A DNA stretch of 64,000 bases from Tanytarsus gracilentus (taxonomy: Eukaryota > Arthropoda > Insecta > Diptera > Chironomidae), in the NCBI GenBank assembly GCA_038502055.1, contig JAXRKN010000040.1:3658001-3722000 (forward strand), given 5' to 3'. This document shows, one piece after another, positions 38,792 to 51,635 of the stretch. Below the pieces are notes generated by a model. That model made no database searches. It had not been told where the DNA came from and saw only the letters and a program-made list of their open reading frames with translations. A program made the position numbers and the translations under genes. Position 1 is the stretch's first letter. Every line of letters begins with the position of its first letter.

Positions 38792-41700
38792 TTAAGCTGT
38801 GCTTGAGTTATTTGGAGTGCCCGAAATCGCACTAAATAATGCTAAGCTATTGCGATGTGGATTATGGTGGTCATCTAAAGAAATGATCTGTTCGTTCATG
38901 AGGTCATTTAAGACCGAACACATATTGCTGAAATTTTCCTTTAATGAATTGTGATATTCCACTTGATCATTTGAAATTACACGTCCGTTAACTTGTAAAG
39001 CTGCATAGCAAACTTTAATAAATTCTCTGTGAAAAGTTTAAAATATAATGAGAAATTTTAAAATTAATTCAAATTTAAATCTCACCTGAAAACTTCTTTT
39101 AAATCTTCAACTTTTTCGCTGTCATATTTTCCACTTAATTTTGGATCCAAAAATGAATTTGCATACGCTAAGGGACCTGCATTAACCTAAAAAAAATTAA
39201 TTTTGCATAATTTCTGAATTATGTCAAATTTTATGTAAATTACCTGCACGGCGACACTTCCTTGCAATCTTAATTGAAGCTTTTTAACGTCAATCGATGG
39301 CGCAAAAACAACATCAGCAAGTTCTGAGATTTTTGACTGCATTTCATCGATTGCAACCTCAATTGGACTCAATTCGACAATTTGCCGGTCTTTGACACGA
39401 ATTCGTTTCAAAACATATGGAAAGCTGTATAAAGCTGTAAAAGAAAAAGTTTTAAAAATGATTCAACATTAAAACATTTTTTTGCGTACTCGTTAAAATA
39501 GTTCTTCGCTTCCATTGGTCTTCAACAAGTGTGCACCTCGCTCCCGCGCCATTTTTCGTGAACGGTGTCTCAAACATGAACGTATCAATGTCATGATTTT
39601 GCTCAAAATCTGTCTGTCGTATTTCGAGTTCATCTTTGATGAAATACGGCGTTACATGTGTCACTTGAATGTATGCAAATTTCGAGTCGAGCTCATTTAC
39701 ATTCACCTGTTGTGAATAAAATCAGATTTAATGGCAAAATTAGATAACAAACAGCAATAAACTTTACCTGATTCGAATCCATTACCATTTTCACCACATC
39801 CGCGCCAAATTTGTCTTCGAAGAGCTTTTTGAGTCTTAATGAGATTTCACTCAAGCTCGTTACTTTTGGCTCCTTAAAAATGTACTCAACGCCATGTTCG
39901 TCTTCAAAGTAAATTTGTCCGTAGAAGATGACGCGATAGAATCTGCCGAGAAGCCGCTTGCCAGTACGATTAAACTCAATTATTCTACGATACGATTCAC
40001 TCAAGTGATTGTAGCTCTCAATCAATCCACTATAATCTCTTCGATTTTCCAAGATGGGAACTATAAGGCGATATAATTCGCCAAGGCATTCCAATCGCTC
40101 TGCTCTGTCGAGAAAATCGGCACAATTTTTAAGTTGATCGAGGAGAAGTGTCTCGGTATATTGCGAGTCTTGAGTGCCCGAGTCAAGCTTTAATCCCTTC
40201 TCATCACGTGGAATATTTCGAGAGATTTTCGCAAAGCGTTCAGCGCCAAAATTAATAAGTTCACTTCCTTTGAGCTTAAGGTACTCAGCCATGAGAGCAG
40301 CAATGTGCAAGTGACAGCATGCTGCTTCAGAAATATTATTATTTATTTCATGATTTCGAGCCATTGTGACAAGCCATGTATGACGAAGCTCAGGTGTCGA
40401 TGCGTAGGAGTCAGCTAGCGATAATTGAAGCTCTAAAAGTCTCTCGGGATCAGTGTGATGTGCTTGCATTGCATGAGTAGCCATCAACACAGTTCGGACA
40501 CGCTTAGTGAGGTCTTTGACTTCCATTGGAAATCCAGTTCCCTTCATAGCTTTATCACTCGAAGCATAGCTATTTATTAGTGATAAGCTCTCTTGGAATC
40601 GAGAATTGTTGAGTCCAATGACATTTCCAATCATTTGCGAGACGGAAATAATCACTTGAAGATGAACACGCGTCAATCCTTTTCGACCACTGAACTCAAA
40701 GTTACTTCTCATGAGAAGATATAAAACAGCGCACGCTTCTTGTCGACAAACCGCGAGTCGACTATCGCAACATTTTAAAAGCTCATAGACAAATTGGCCG
40801 CACAACATGGCAGTGCCTTTGAAGAGTGCTTGCGCAAAATTATTTATAAATGCTCGAAGTGCTGCAAAGACATGCTTTGATAAAGTTTCAGACTGACCGA
40901 GTTGAAGGAAACGGAGATAAACTTGTGCAATTTTTGGCAGCACTGCACCATCAACCATTGACTCTTTAAATTGCACACAATAAAGTCCGACGCAATCTAA
41001 AATTATCATTCCAACTTCCGTCGCAAGGTTTGACTCTTGAAGTGCCTTTTGAAGTTTAGCCGTTTCCTCAACTAAATTCTCACGATTTTGATGAGTTAAA
41101 GTGCCCGTTTCGAGGAGTGAACTGATATTCGAGTGATCACTCTCCGAGTTTGCAATTCGTGCTGGTAATGTACTCGATTTACTTTTTTGTGACTTCATCT
41201 GCTCACCCAAGTGAATATTTTTTTTGCCAACATATCGAAACACTATTAGACACATATCGAGCACTTGAAAGAACGATGCTGTTTCGCCCTGCGTGCAATT
41301 GTGCCACCACGTAATCATGTGATCACTTGAGAGATGTTTAATTGTGAAGAGAAAACAAACTAACATGTCCTTAGTCTCGGCGAGATTAAATTTGTCAGTG
41401 CGTGGAACAGCAGGCGGTTGAGTCATGCTAATTGAACGATTGTGTCCATACTGATAGACTGAATTATTTTCATCGCCATTTCTAATTACAACTGTTGTCT
41501 CTTGAGACATTGAGCTGCAATCTGAATTGAGACTCGTCGATGAATGTCCATTTCTTATTGGCGTTTGTCCTGCAATCATATCCTTAAAGTGAGACGACAC
41601 TTTTGAGCTGTCGACGTGAAGCGTAAATCTTTTTGATTTTGGTGTATTGGTAACTGTGCTGTTTGATGATGGCGATGACATTTGTGATATTAATTTTGGG

Positions 41701-44700
41701 GTAGTGTCACGAGCGAAAACATAGCTGCTATTGCTTGAGATACGATTATGACCGGCATGATGGTTCGACTCGAGGCAATCGGGAATACGATTAAAGTTTT
41801 CGATAACAATTCCAAGCCAGGGAACATACAACATTGCGATACGTGATAATTGTCCTTTATTCTGATATCTATCATCTAAGTCGTGCTTCGCTAAAAGATC
41901 CTTAAATACGCCGAGAGCGATTTTTCGAATAAATGTGATTTCATTCAAAGAGCTTCGAACCTCTTGAAGGACAAGACTAGCTAAAAAGTGCTGGCGACAA
42001 AATTCTTCAGATAGACAAAATTGATTTAATATGTCGGTTTGTGCACGATGGTTGTGGTTGAGAATGAGTGGTAAATTGAGGGGAATGTAATGCTCGTGCG
42101 AGCAAACTTCTTGAATAAATTGAAATTTAAATTCTTGCAAAGTTCTGGGATCTCCTGGTGACCATCTGTCCATGTACTGTCTGATTAGCTTAAAGACAAA
42201 TCCACGATCCATTAATGTGAGACATTTTTTAACAAATACCGAAAGACTTTTGTTCAATTGTTGAGTCTCTAATGGAAGCTCCTTATATCGAGAAATTAGG
42301 TATGGCATTAAAACATTGAAAAGATTTTCAATTCGCTTCTCGAACTCTTTGGGAAATCTCTCATTTCGATGCATTTTAATTCTTCCACTGGAAAGCAAAA
42401 AATGTGCCATTGACTTCACAATTATGTCGAAGATAATTGATGAAAACTTCATGAATTTATTCACAAGTAAAAAATCGGTATTTGTAGGATTAAGCAGCGA
42501 AGGTAAATGCTTGCAAATTTCACCATGAACTGTGTTGATGGCACTGGGACTCGAATTATTTTTCACTTTTATTGATGGCGTTTTAAAATTATATTTGGCA
42601 TAGGTCAACATCAGTTCCTTTCGACCTGCCTCTTCCGCAACCATGTGAATTAAATTTATGAGCAGCCGAATTATATTGCAGCTTACATCCTCGTGTGTCG
42701 ATGTAATTATAAGGACAAAAAGTTGATCAAAAATTGTCGGTAAAAAATTTATCACAGAACTAATGTGCATTGCATGTGCGGCTTTTAGCACTTTGCACGT
42801 TTCACTGTCCGACGGTATTGGACCTCTCGTTGACTCCAACAATTTTTCAGCATGCGCAAAAAGATTATGAAGATGTTGATCAGTCGAGAGCACGGTTGAG
42901 TCGAGACGAAAGTTGAGACTAAAAATTGGCTTTTGATTGTCGATCCATTGAATTTCGGGTCCGGCATTCTGCTGATAAGCGGGAATTTGTATGAGTTGAG
43001 TGTTTAATGTTGAGGAAAAAGAGGTGGAAAGAAAAACGGCCCGAGGTTAGTTAATTATGTTAATTCTCACACCACACTAACTACATGTTAACTTTTATTT
43101 TGTTAATTTAATTAATTATTTATTTAAATTTTTACGATTACTCACTCCTTTTCCTAAACCGAGAGGTTGAATTGAAAGATATCCAGGTGGAAGATGACAT
43201 GCGACTGCCAAGCTCTGTTCTTCAATATTTAATTTTCCCTTATTCAATAACGGCAACCATGCATATCCGACTGAAGTCACTGCAGTATTTGCCGGTTCTT
43301 TCTTTTTAATGTCACACGAAACGTGCGAGAAGGAGAAGAGCAGATGATGTTGAGGTGTGAGATTTGTTGGTAGTTTTATCTTCACCTCTTCATACCAAGT
43401 TGGTGACGTGTTGTGATGAAGAACTGGACACGTGATTTGAGAGACCAAAACATGATCGAGCTCTGGACGACCATAGATGCACTGTTGAATTAAAATATTA
43501 ATCAAAAATTGTTTAAAAAATTAAATAAAAATTTACTTCTAAAGGTTTGGCATCTGCCGAGTCACTGCTTCTCAACTCTACGGTCACTGCGATATTTCGA
43601 GCACGTGAAAAGACTTTTTGACTTTCAAAATTTAATGAGATTGGATAGACGAACAGATGATTTATGAAGACCGTGTGCGGATAAATATCACGTTCACAAT
43701 TTCCGGAAAATTCGGCAATCTCGAGTGTGGGCTTTTCAATGGGTGGTGTAGGAAATGGTTTAACTGATTTGAGAGTTGTCGTTACAGAATCTGCGAGAAT
43801 TATAAAAATTATTTATAATAGGTACAAAAGATTGTGTTACTCACTTTTTACTGCATCGTCAGTAAACTGCCGGAGTGATAATTTAATTGAGCCAGGAATT
43901 GTTGCGAGTTTTGAGAGTTTTTCCGGTTTACGATAATCGCTGAGAATTTTAAACAACTCTTCATCTTTGAGTTTATTACAGTCTTGCCTGAAAATGCCCG
44001 GAAAACTACTGTCATTATCTAAGTCACTGCTGTAAAGTCTAAAGAGGGGTCTTGCCGTCCATGCAAAAGGCATTCGATAATGTCCAACTTTTTGAGCATA
44101 TTGTTTAATATTTTTGAGAGTTTTCGAACCAATTCGTGGATCTTTTGTGGCTTTAATGTAAGGCTCAGACGATTGATTGATTCCACCCTGAAGAATTTTC
44201 TCAATTCGTATGACAATATAAATATCGGGATGTGGTGCGGTGATACTAAAAACAGCTTGACGAGGATGCATTACCCATTCTTCTTCGGGATAATCATGAC
44301 TGTGACCGTTGGCGGTTCCATTTCTAACTCCATTCGTTCCATTTATCTTTGGCGAAGAACAAGGACTTGATTGTGAGCTGCAACAATGTAGCATTTCTCT
44401 TACGTGATCCTCATTGAGGTCAAAATAGAAATTTTCCGTCAGCTTCCTTCCTGCTTTGGCGTCGTACAGTGCGAGAGAGGTCAAATATGGTTCAAGCTGG
44501 CACAATTTTTCACTGTCATCAAAAGATGCTTGTAGACGAAATTTCAGCTCTTCGCATTTAACGAAAATTCGCTGACCAAAAACTTCTTTGAATGGCTCCA
44601 CGTGCGGCTCAAAAGCCGAACGGCCAAATTGACTATGAATCGTGCCAAATAATCGTTTTCGATTTTCCTTCCGTGCTTGAGCGATAGTCATGTCAGTTTC

Positions 44701-45763
44701 ACGACCATACTTCATGAGTTGAGGATTCATAGACTGTTCGAGACCTTTCAGAGTTCCAAATAACATGGCACTTGGACTTGGCGGTGGCATTGAGCTTCTC
44801 TCGAGTGATTGCGCTCGTCCCTTGTCTTCCTGCAACTTATTTTGCGCTAAAACTGCGTTTAATTTCTTTATCCAGTCCTCCATTTCGGTTTCATCCTCTG
44901 CCGCTAGCATCACCGACTTTTGTGACTCAGACATTTTCAACTCGAAACACAATCGACCTCTTTTGGGATTCTGAACCACCTCCGTGCAAAAATCCATGAC
45001 AATTGTGGTTTTGGCGTCACACTGCTTTTCATCTTTATGTAATTCGAGTATATATGTGCCATCAACCTCATGCCTTAGGTAACAGTATCTTCGCTTAAAA
45101 GACTTTGAGCCAATGTGAGCGAACATTCGATCGGAAGTGCTATCGGCACCCTTAAATAAGTATCCCTGCTTTGTCACTGAATCCTTTTGTTGTCGACTTT
45201 CCTCGACTCGATCTGGGTCAGTATCGATTTCATAAACCTCTTCTCGAAGCGTCTCAACCGGCATACTTCTGTGTGTATAGATGTTGCACAATTAATCAAA
45301 CAAATCGTTTTAAAGGTAAATATAAATAAAATTACTTTGGTAAATCTCCACATGTTCCGCCATATGCTGCATATTTATACAAAATCATGTGATTTGCCGT
45401 CTCGTAGGTTTTGAGTGCTTGACGTGTGAAAAGATTACCCATGGGTGCGTTTTTCTCTGTACCGTTGACAGACCCATTTTCTGCGCTATTACCATTCTGC
45501 TTCTTACCCGATGAGTCTAATGTTGTTGATTTCACTGACAATGATGGAATGCCACTTGTCGTTGTCCTAAATTTACGTGGCAAAATAATTTCCTGTAATT
45601 TAATAATTGTTAATAAACTTGATAATTAAAATAGGAGCTGACTTACTGAGACATCGTCATTTGGATAGAGGAGAAGCTCACGTTGAGGGTCATTCTGAAT
45701 GAGTGTCTTATTCTTCAATATAAAACCTTCAAAGTCAATCGGATCGGCGATGATCGGTTTGCT
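38792..45763 (-). CDS. Ziz: Zizimin-type DOCK guanine nucleotide exchange factor
   Basis: Ten minus-strand exons (45763-45647, 45592-45336, 45268-43845, 43790-43537, 43481-43146, 42971-39768, 39706-39490, 39434-39244, 39186-39086, 39026-38792) join in frame to 2111 residues, open at the N terminus. Order: a DOCK-D N-terminal segment (SKPIIADPIDFEGF); a PH domain at about 157-270 (KQGYLFKG to EDWIKKLNAVL); a C2-like DHR1 near 640-800 (NHLFVYPISLNF, CIYGRPELD, LLPTN-type loops); a long helical middle (DRGFVFKLIRQYMDRWSPGD, HEHYIPLNLP); and the catalytic DHR2 at the C terminus (YFEDEHGVEYIFKEPKVTSL, NAGPLAYANSFLD). The PH domain assigns it to the zizimin group (DOCK9-11), which activates Cdc42. 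The protein should start in an upstream exon; a candidate lies at 51635. Confidence 0.93.
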
Positions 45764-48700
45764 CTAAGGAAAGAGAAAAAAAACTTGTCAAAAAAATCTA
45801 ACAACTGTATGCGAGATAGGTCAGTGTTAGCAACATTCCGAACTCAATTGACGAGAAGGTGACGATGATATTGAACGCATTAAATTGGGGTCAGCCTTTT
45901 TTTAACGACATCGTTAAGTTTTATGATTTTTTCAAAGATAATTTTCAATATTCTTTGAATCAAACTTTTTTCAATGACGTTACTCAATTTTCTCGAATCG
46001 TTAGCCACCCGCAAGTGGTGATAAAATTAAATGCTAATGTCGTCGTCAATGAAATCAATTAAGAATCCCTAAACAATGACTTGTCGTTGATTTTTAATGA
46101 ACCAATTTACTTTGCAGTGAGTACAAAAAATAAATTTCATCCACAATCGACCCATGTTCACTCTTAACGCTCTCGAATGAAACTAAAAACACATTTTTTC
46201 ATGCGACAGCTTATGAGAGAGTTGCAACTGCTATTAAGAGCGTTAATTGTTAATTCATAGCACGCACACAAAAAAGATGTGACAAGAATTTAAAATTTTT
46301 ATCAAACTTTCCTTCCTCTCAAAATCGGATATGTCGTGAAGTATTCTCATAATTTCTAATTTCTCTTATCGTTAATAAATTTAAATTTTTCATTCACTTG
46401 AAAAGAAAACGCAGCTCCGCACGATGTGTTCACTTTGAGAGTCAAAATTAAACTGAACATCGGCAGCTTAAAAATAAAATTTCTCGTCATATATACAACA
46501 AAAGAAAAAAAAGAGTGATCCCGTATAGTACATTAATACGCTCGAATTGCTAAAAGAAAAACAGAATGAGATACAAAAGTAAACACGATGTTAATTGATC
46601 CATTCATCATCTTTTTGCAGTAAAATCCTCTTCTTATTATTCTTGCTGAGACTTTATAATCGGAAAACACATGTTGATTGGTATGCAGAGGCTGAATAAT
46701 GTTTTTGCAAGTTGTCGGCGGCATAAAAATAATTTTTATTACACAGCACACATGAATGTAAGATACATTTTCTTTCATCGCATCAGCTGATTCAGACTTG
46801 CCATAGACTCAAGGTTAAAATTTACTTTCACACGTGTAAAAAAATGTTGTTTAATTTATATTTAGAGCATTTAAAATTATAAATTTGCCGGGTGCGCATT
46901 ATGTGCGTGAAAATTGATGGGGAATTTTATTGAGTCTCATAACAACCTTATTGATGCAGTGCTAGGGAAGTAATAAAAATATTAGGAGAACAGCATAACC
47001 TTATCGATGATGAATGAACGTCGAAAGAGAGAGAATATTAGCATAATTTTATTACTCCAAATTTTTCTCTTTTCTTCATCTAAATTTTTCTCTCAGCGTG
47101 CACACAGAAACGCTGATAGAAATAAATAGTTTCCGGTTTTTATTAAAAATTTAAAAATAGCAGATTGAATCAATATTGATTCATGCAAATGGGATTTATG
47201 CGTTTGACGTGGATGTTAAGTAATTTTCGATAATGTCTCTTATCTTCTATTTTCGTGCTGCAAATTCAACAAAGAAAAACCTTTAAATGTCTTATCACGT
47301 TAATGTGAATAATTTAGTTCGCTTTTTGCCTCGCGCGAAATTTTTTGATGAAGAATTTTATTTATCGATTTTCACTTTTTCTTCAATTAACACTCGAGTG
47401 AATTTTGAATTTTTCTCAATTAAATTCGAATAAACATTCAGAAAAAAATAATCAGACTAGTTGACGCATGAACATAATAAAAATTAAATTAAAGAGATAG
47501 CGAGGAATGTAATAAAGTTTTATTATTTTGTTGTGTGAATTAAATTTACTTAAAAAAATTTAAAAAACATATTTAAGGTTTAAAATGATTTTGCAAAAAA
47601 ATTTAAATACTTTTTGAACATCAAACGAATTTACGTTGCATTAATTACTGATCCAATTTTTCATCTATAATTTTTTATGTCTGCTCTAGTAATTAATAAC
47701 ACAATGAACGCAGAAAAATCTCTTTTAATTCCATAAAGTTATTCTGCCGATAAATTCCATCTTAAGCTTTTATTTATTACAAAGTAAATGAAATTAAAGA
47801 GTAATTACAAGTGCAGACAATAAATGAATGGTAAAGTACGAAAGAAAATGAAAAAAAAATGTTAATAGCAAATAAAACGTGGGAAAAGACTTTACGGTTT
47901 GTTAAACGAAACACAACATTCTTTTATTATGGCATTTGATCATGGATTAATTATGAAAAGCAAGCGTAAGAAATGTTTTCGTGGTCATTGATGCGAGATG
48001 TTTATAAAGAAGAATTAAAATCCGGAAATAAAAATGCATAAAATAATCTGGCATGAATTATTGCGCTCTGTGACCTCATTAAAATGTTAGAATTCTCGAT
48101 TGTGGCGCGCAAACGTACAATCGCACCACATACATCACTGAGTAATCAGTAAATTTTAGTAAACAAATCATTAACAAGCTCGTAAAACAAATTAGACGAT
48201 GCTTTATGCAATAAAATTGTTCAAACAAGACAAGGTGGAGAAAAAATTATTTGCTTCGTTTATTGAAAAAAAGACGAAATTTTGTTTAATTTAATTTCAA
48301 CCTTCACCGTCAAATGTACGCAATCATCATCATCGATAGGGTGCCTAAAAAATTTCACACACATTGATGTCAGTGAGAGTGATAATCAAAAAAATTTAAC
48401 GTTCGCTCCTCGTTATGACATTAAAATATTTTGTAATGTTTATTTTAGCTTTTCTGTATAGGAAATCGTCGTTACTACATCAGTGCTAATTTGAAAGAAT
48501 TTTTACTGTCGAACAAATGTGATGAGCTTTGAAATAATTGCTTATAAATTTTTTTCTCGCTTCCTCAAATTAATCGATAGAGCAAAGCTCTGGAATAACT
48601 CAGAAAATAAAAAATTTCATCTCAATTTTTCATCATAATTCAAATCATAATCGTGACCACATAAAAATCTGAAGAGGTGTGGTCAGGGTCATCAAATCGC

Positions 48701-51557
48701 ATTATAAACGCGTGACAATCATGAATTTATTATGGTCATTTAAAAATTGAAATTTTTGATTCATTAAATCCAAGCCGCGGTCATCGGTACAATAAAAAAT
48801 TGAAAGCTCTTACACAACCCATGGACGATTCCCTATTGTATTGTATTACTAGCAATTTCATTTAAATAATACTCTAATGTGCTCAAACATTGATAAAAGC
48901 GCTTACAAATGAGTTTTGCTGTGAAAGGAATGCGCACATCTGCACATGGTCTCACCGCAATTATTCGCAAACAGCAGCAAAATTGAGTTTTGATTTTTTT
49001 CTTCTTTCCATGATCGTGATTGAGTAATTTGAAAACGTAATAAATTTATGCTCGCGATAAATAATGTTTAACATAAAAAATGAAGTAATTTAAGTTCTAT
49101 AGCGATGATGTTTCCTGTCACTCAAAATATTTTTTGTCACGCGCTACACAAAAACTCTCATTTTTAAATGTTTAAATGCTTTTTTATTTTTTTACTCATT
49201 TAAATCTCAACATGCATGTCCATGATTTATATTTTAACTAATTATCTCACCGACAACTGAGTCGCAATTAAGACACAGGGCTGCTTTGCAAAAGTTGTGT
49301 AAGTCAAAAATGAAAGTGATTTGATTGCTCACATAACCCTCATCAATAACACTTAAATGACGAATGAAAAGAGTAAAAGGTGATGGTAAAACACCTGTTG
49401 TCTTGTAAAGTCGGAGAGATTATAACAAGAATGATTTATGCTTGAATGCAATCGATCATTTAGCAATTAGAGCATGATAACCCTAAAGAGGAAAATTTTT
49501 CATTATCTTGACATGAAATTGAAATGAAGCTGCTGCAATTAATTTGAACCTTTAATAAGTAATTGAAGCAATCAAAATTATGCAATTAAAGAGTCAATGA
49601 ATGGATTTCATTTTTCATTAAATGAATGCGAGAATGAATTGAGTGAGGCAGCATGAAATTTGCATTGCACTGATCGAAATCAAAATGTGAGCTCTCTTTT
49701 CTTTTTTAAATTCAATTAAGTTTTTTTCTTATTCTTTCGAAACATACACAGATTTCCTACATTATTTTATTTCTTCATGGCATGCAAGCAGCTCCCGCAT
49801 TACTCATTTTTTCCTCACACTCTCTGCGGATGTTTTTTGGTAAACATCACAAGAGTGGAAAATGACTCACATTGAGTAGTTTAGAAGATTTTTTTCTTTT
49901 AAAAAGCTGAGTGCGAAAAGGTTAAGTTTGGAAATTCTGTCAAAATAAAATTATGGAATTTGGGTCATATGAAAATTCTTCTTTGATGTTTTTAATACTT
50001 TTTTCATAAAATTATTCGTTTCTTACTTTTCTAAATCATAAATTGAAAAATTTCTTCTTATTTTTGTACTTGCAAATTGAATGATAAAGGCGCTTCAATA
50101 ATTTTCTGAAAGTGCTCTTAATAGCAAGCATCATCATCATGAGCGTTTTTTATCATCACAAGATTCATCATCGTAAATAAGGCAATGAAGAGATGAAGGA
50201 TCTGTTTTATTTCACTGCCAAAGTGCAGATTCGTAAAAAGTTCAAAATCCAGACATTGAGGTTGCATCATATTTTTTTCATATGAGCCTCAAGCATTTCC
50301 CGATCTTAAATAAAAATAAAGATAAATTGCGAAATGAAGATTTTCTTTCTTAAATGATATTCATGCGATCTCTCAAATTATTTTTTATATAAACATGTAA
50401 GAAAATATATAAACCAACACCACACAAGTAAAGTTTCGGGCACCGAGAAGAAGCTGCAAGAACGTGCCGTCAAGAAAGGAATTCCAACTCTCTTTTGTGC
50501 ATGTGTGTGAAAAAAATTCTTTGTAATATCATGAAGCGCTGAGAATAATGAACTGAGATTCCTTTATTCGAAAGTTTATGCACGTCTAAGGATTTAAAAA
50601 TGAGATTTTCGCCTCATTATTTAAACTTGTGTGGGGTAAAGGAAAAAGGAAGTGAAAAAATCGATTTTCTTTCATCCATTAGATTTAAATCAAAATTAAA
50701 AAAGTGCATGGCATTAAGCGAAAGAAAAAATTCCATCCTGACACTTCGTTTTATTTAAAAAGATGGAAAATAATTTCAACGTCACGTTTCAATGGAAGCG
50801 AGAGAATTTTCTTCCTCCTCAAAAGCAATTAGTCTCAGTCAAAAGTCTTCAATCATGGATTGGAATAAAAAATTTATGCAAATATTTGCTGAATACCAAA
50901 AGAAATTTTCAAAGATACTGGAGGGTGTTTGCGAAATTTGATGATACTAAAATTTCTTTTCTAATTTTATCGAAATTTTTTGATGAATTTTTAATTTTTT
51001 ACTCAAAGTTTTATTAAAAATCCAGAAAGCTAAATTGAAATCTGAACCATAAAATCTTAAGATACATTAACCCGAAATGCGATAAACTTGAGTGTATTCC
51101 ATGACTCTCGTTCATTCTTTCACTCTCGAATTTATTTCGACTCCACTTAAATAAAACTCTATAAAACCATAAAGCCAAAAAATATCGGATGCGGGTGGGC
51201 TGTGATGACTTCAAAATCTTTTACAACTATTAGCACTTTTTTATTGAAGTTCCAGGAATTTTCAACTGCTCAAAATTTTTTTCTCACAGTCACCTTTAAT
51301 TGAAAATTTAAGCACAACGTGGTGACGTTAATAATTTTTATAAATGGAAAATCGCTGATTAATTCACACGGCAGCAGTTCAATAAATAATTTTTTTTATC
51401 ACGCAAACGACTTGCAATTTGTCGTCAGACATTCGCAATTACGTCGCGATAATCTTCATTGCTCAGTAAAAAGGCCAATTCTGCTCCCACATTATATTCA
51501 CTCAATCTCACTTTATCATAATCGCATTATAATTTTATTTTATCGTCACTGACTTAC
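45764..51557. other. Probable large 5' intron of the DOCK gene, no gene seen
   Basis: 5.8 kb of AT-rich DNA. Items inside: a plus-strand open frame of 65 codons at 45865-46062 with an internal repeat, and an isolated GC-richer patch at about 50436-50500. Neither is a supported gene. Confidence 0.4.
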
Positions 51558-51635
51558 AATTTCTTCAATTTTCTTTTCACGAATTTGGCGTGGATGAGGA
51601 AATTCAATTTTCCTCTTATTCATTAGCTCCAACAT
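51558..51635 (-). CDS. Ziz: Candidate first coding exon of the DOCK gene
   Basis: A minus-strand ATG at 51635 opens 26 codons (MLELMNKRKIEFPHPRQIRE, then KKIEEI) ending exactly at a consensus GTAAGT donor, in phase 0. The first sure exon of the DOCK gene, 5.8 kb downstream, also begins in phase 0 and needs an upstream start. Known DOCK9 proteins begin with a different basic segment (RKFTR...), so the sequence itself does not confirm the link. Confidence 0.33.

Noticed and set aside
39769..39780. ATTCGAATCC resembling a tRNA T-loop
   Set aside because: It lies inside the DOCK coding exon and no cloverleaf can be drawn around it. No other tRNA-like B box was noticed in the window.
46533..46778. 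81-codon minus-strand frame in the DOCK intron
   Set aside because: It does not join in phase to any DOCK exon and has no known motif.
50763..51017. 84-codon plus-strand frame starting MENNFNVTFQW
   Set aside because: No splice sites, promoter or recognisable family; low-complexity Phe/Lys content expected from AT-rich DNA.
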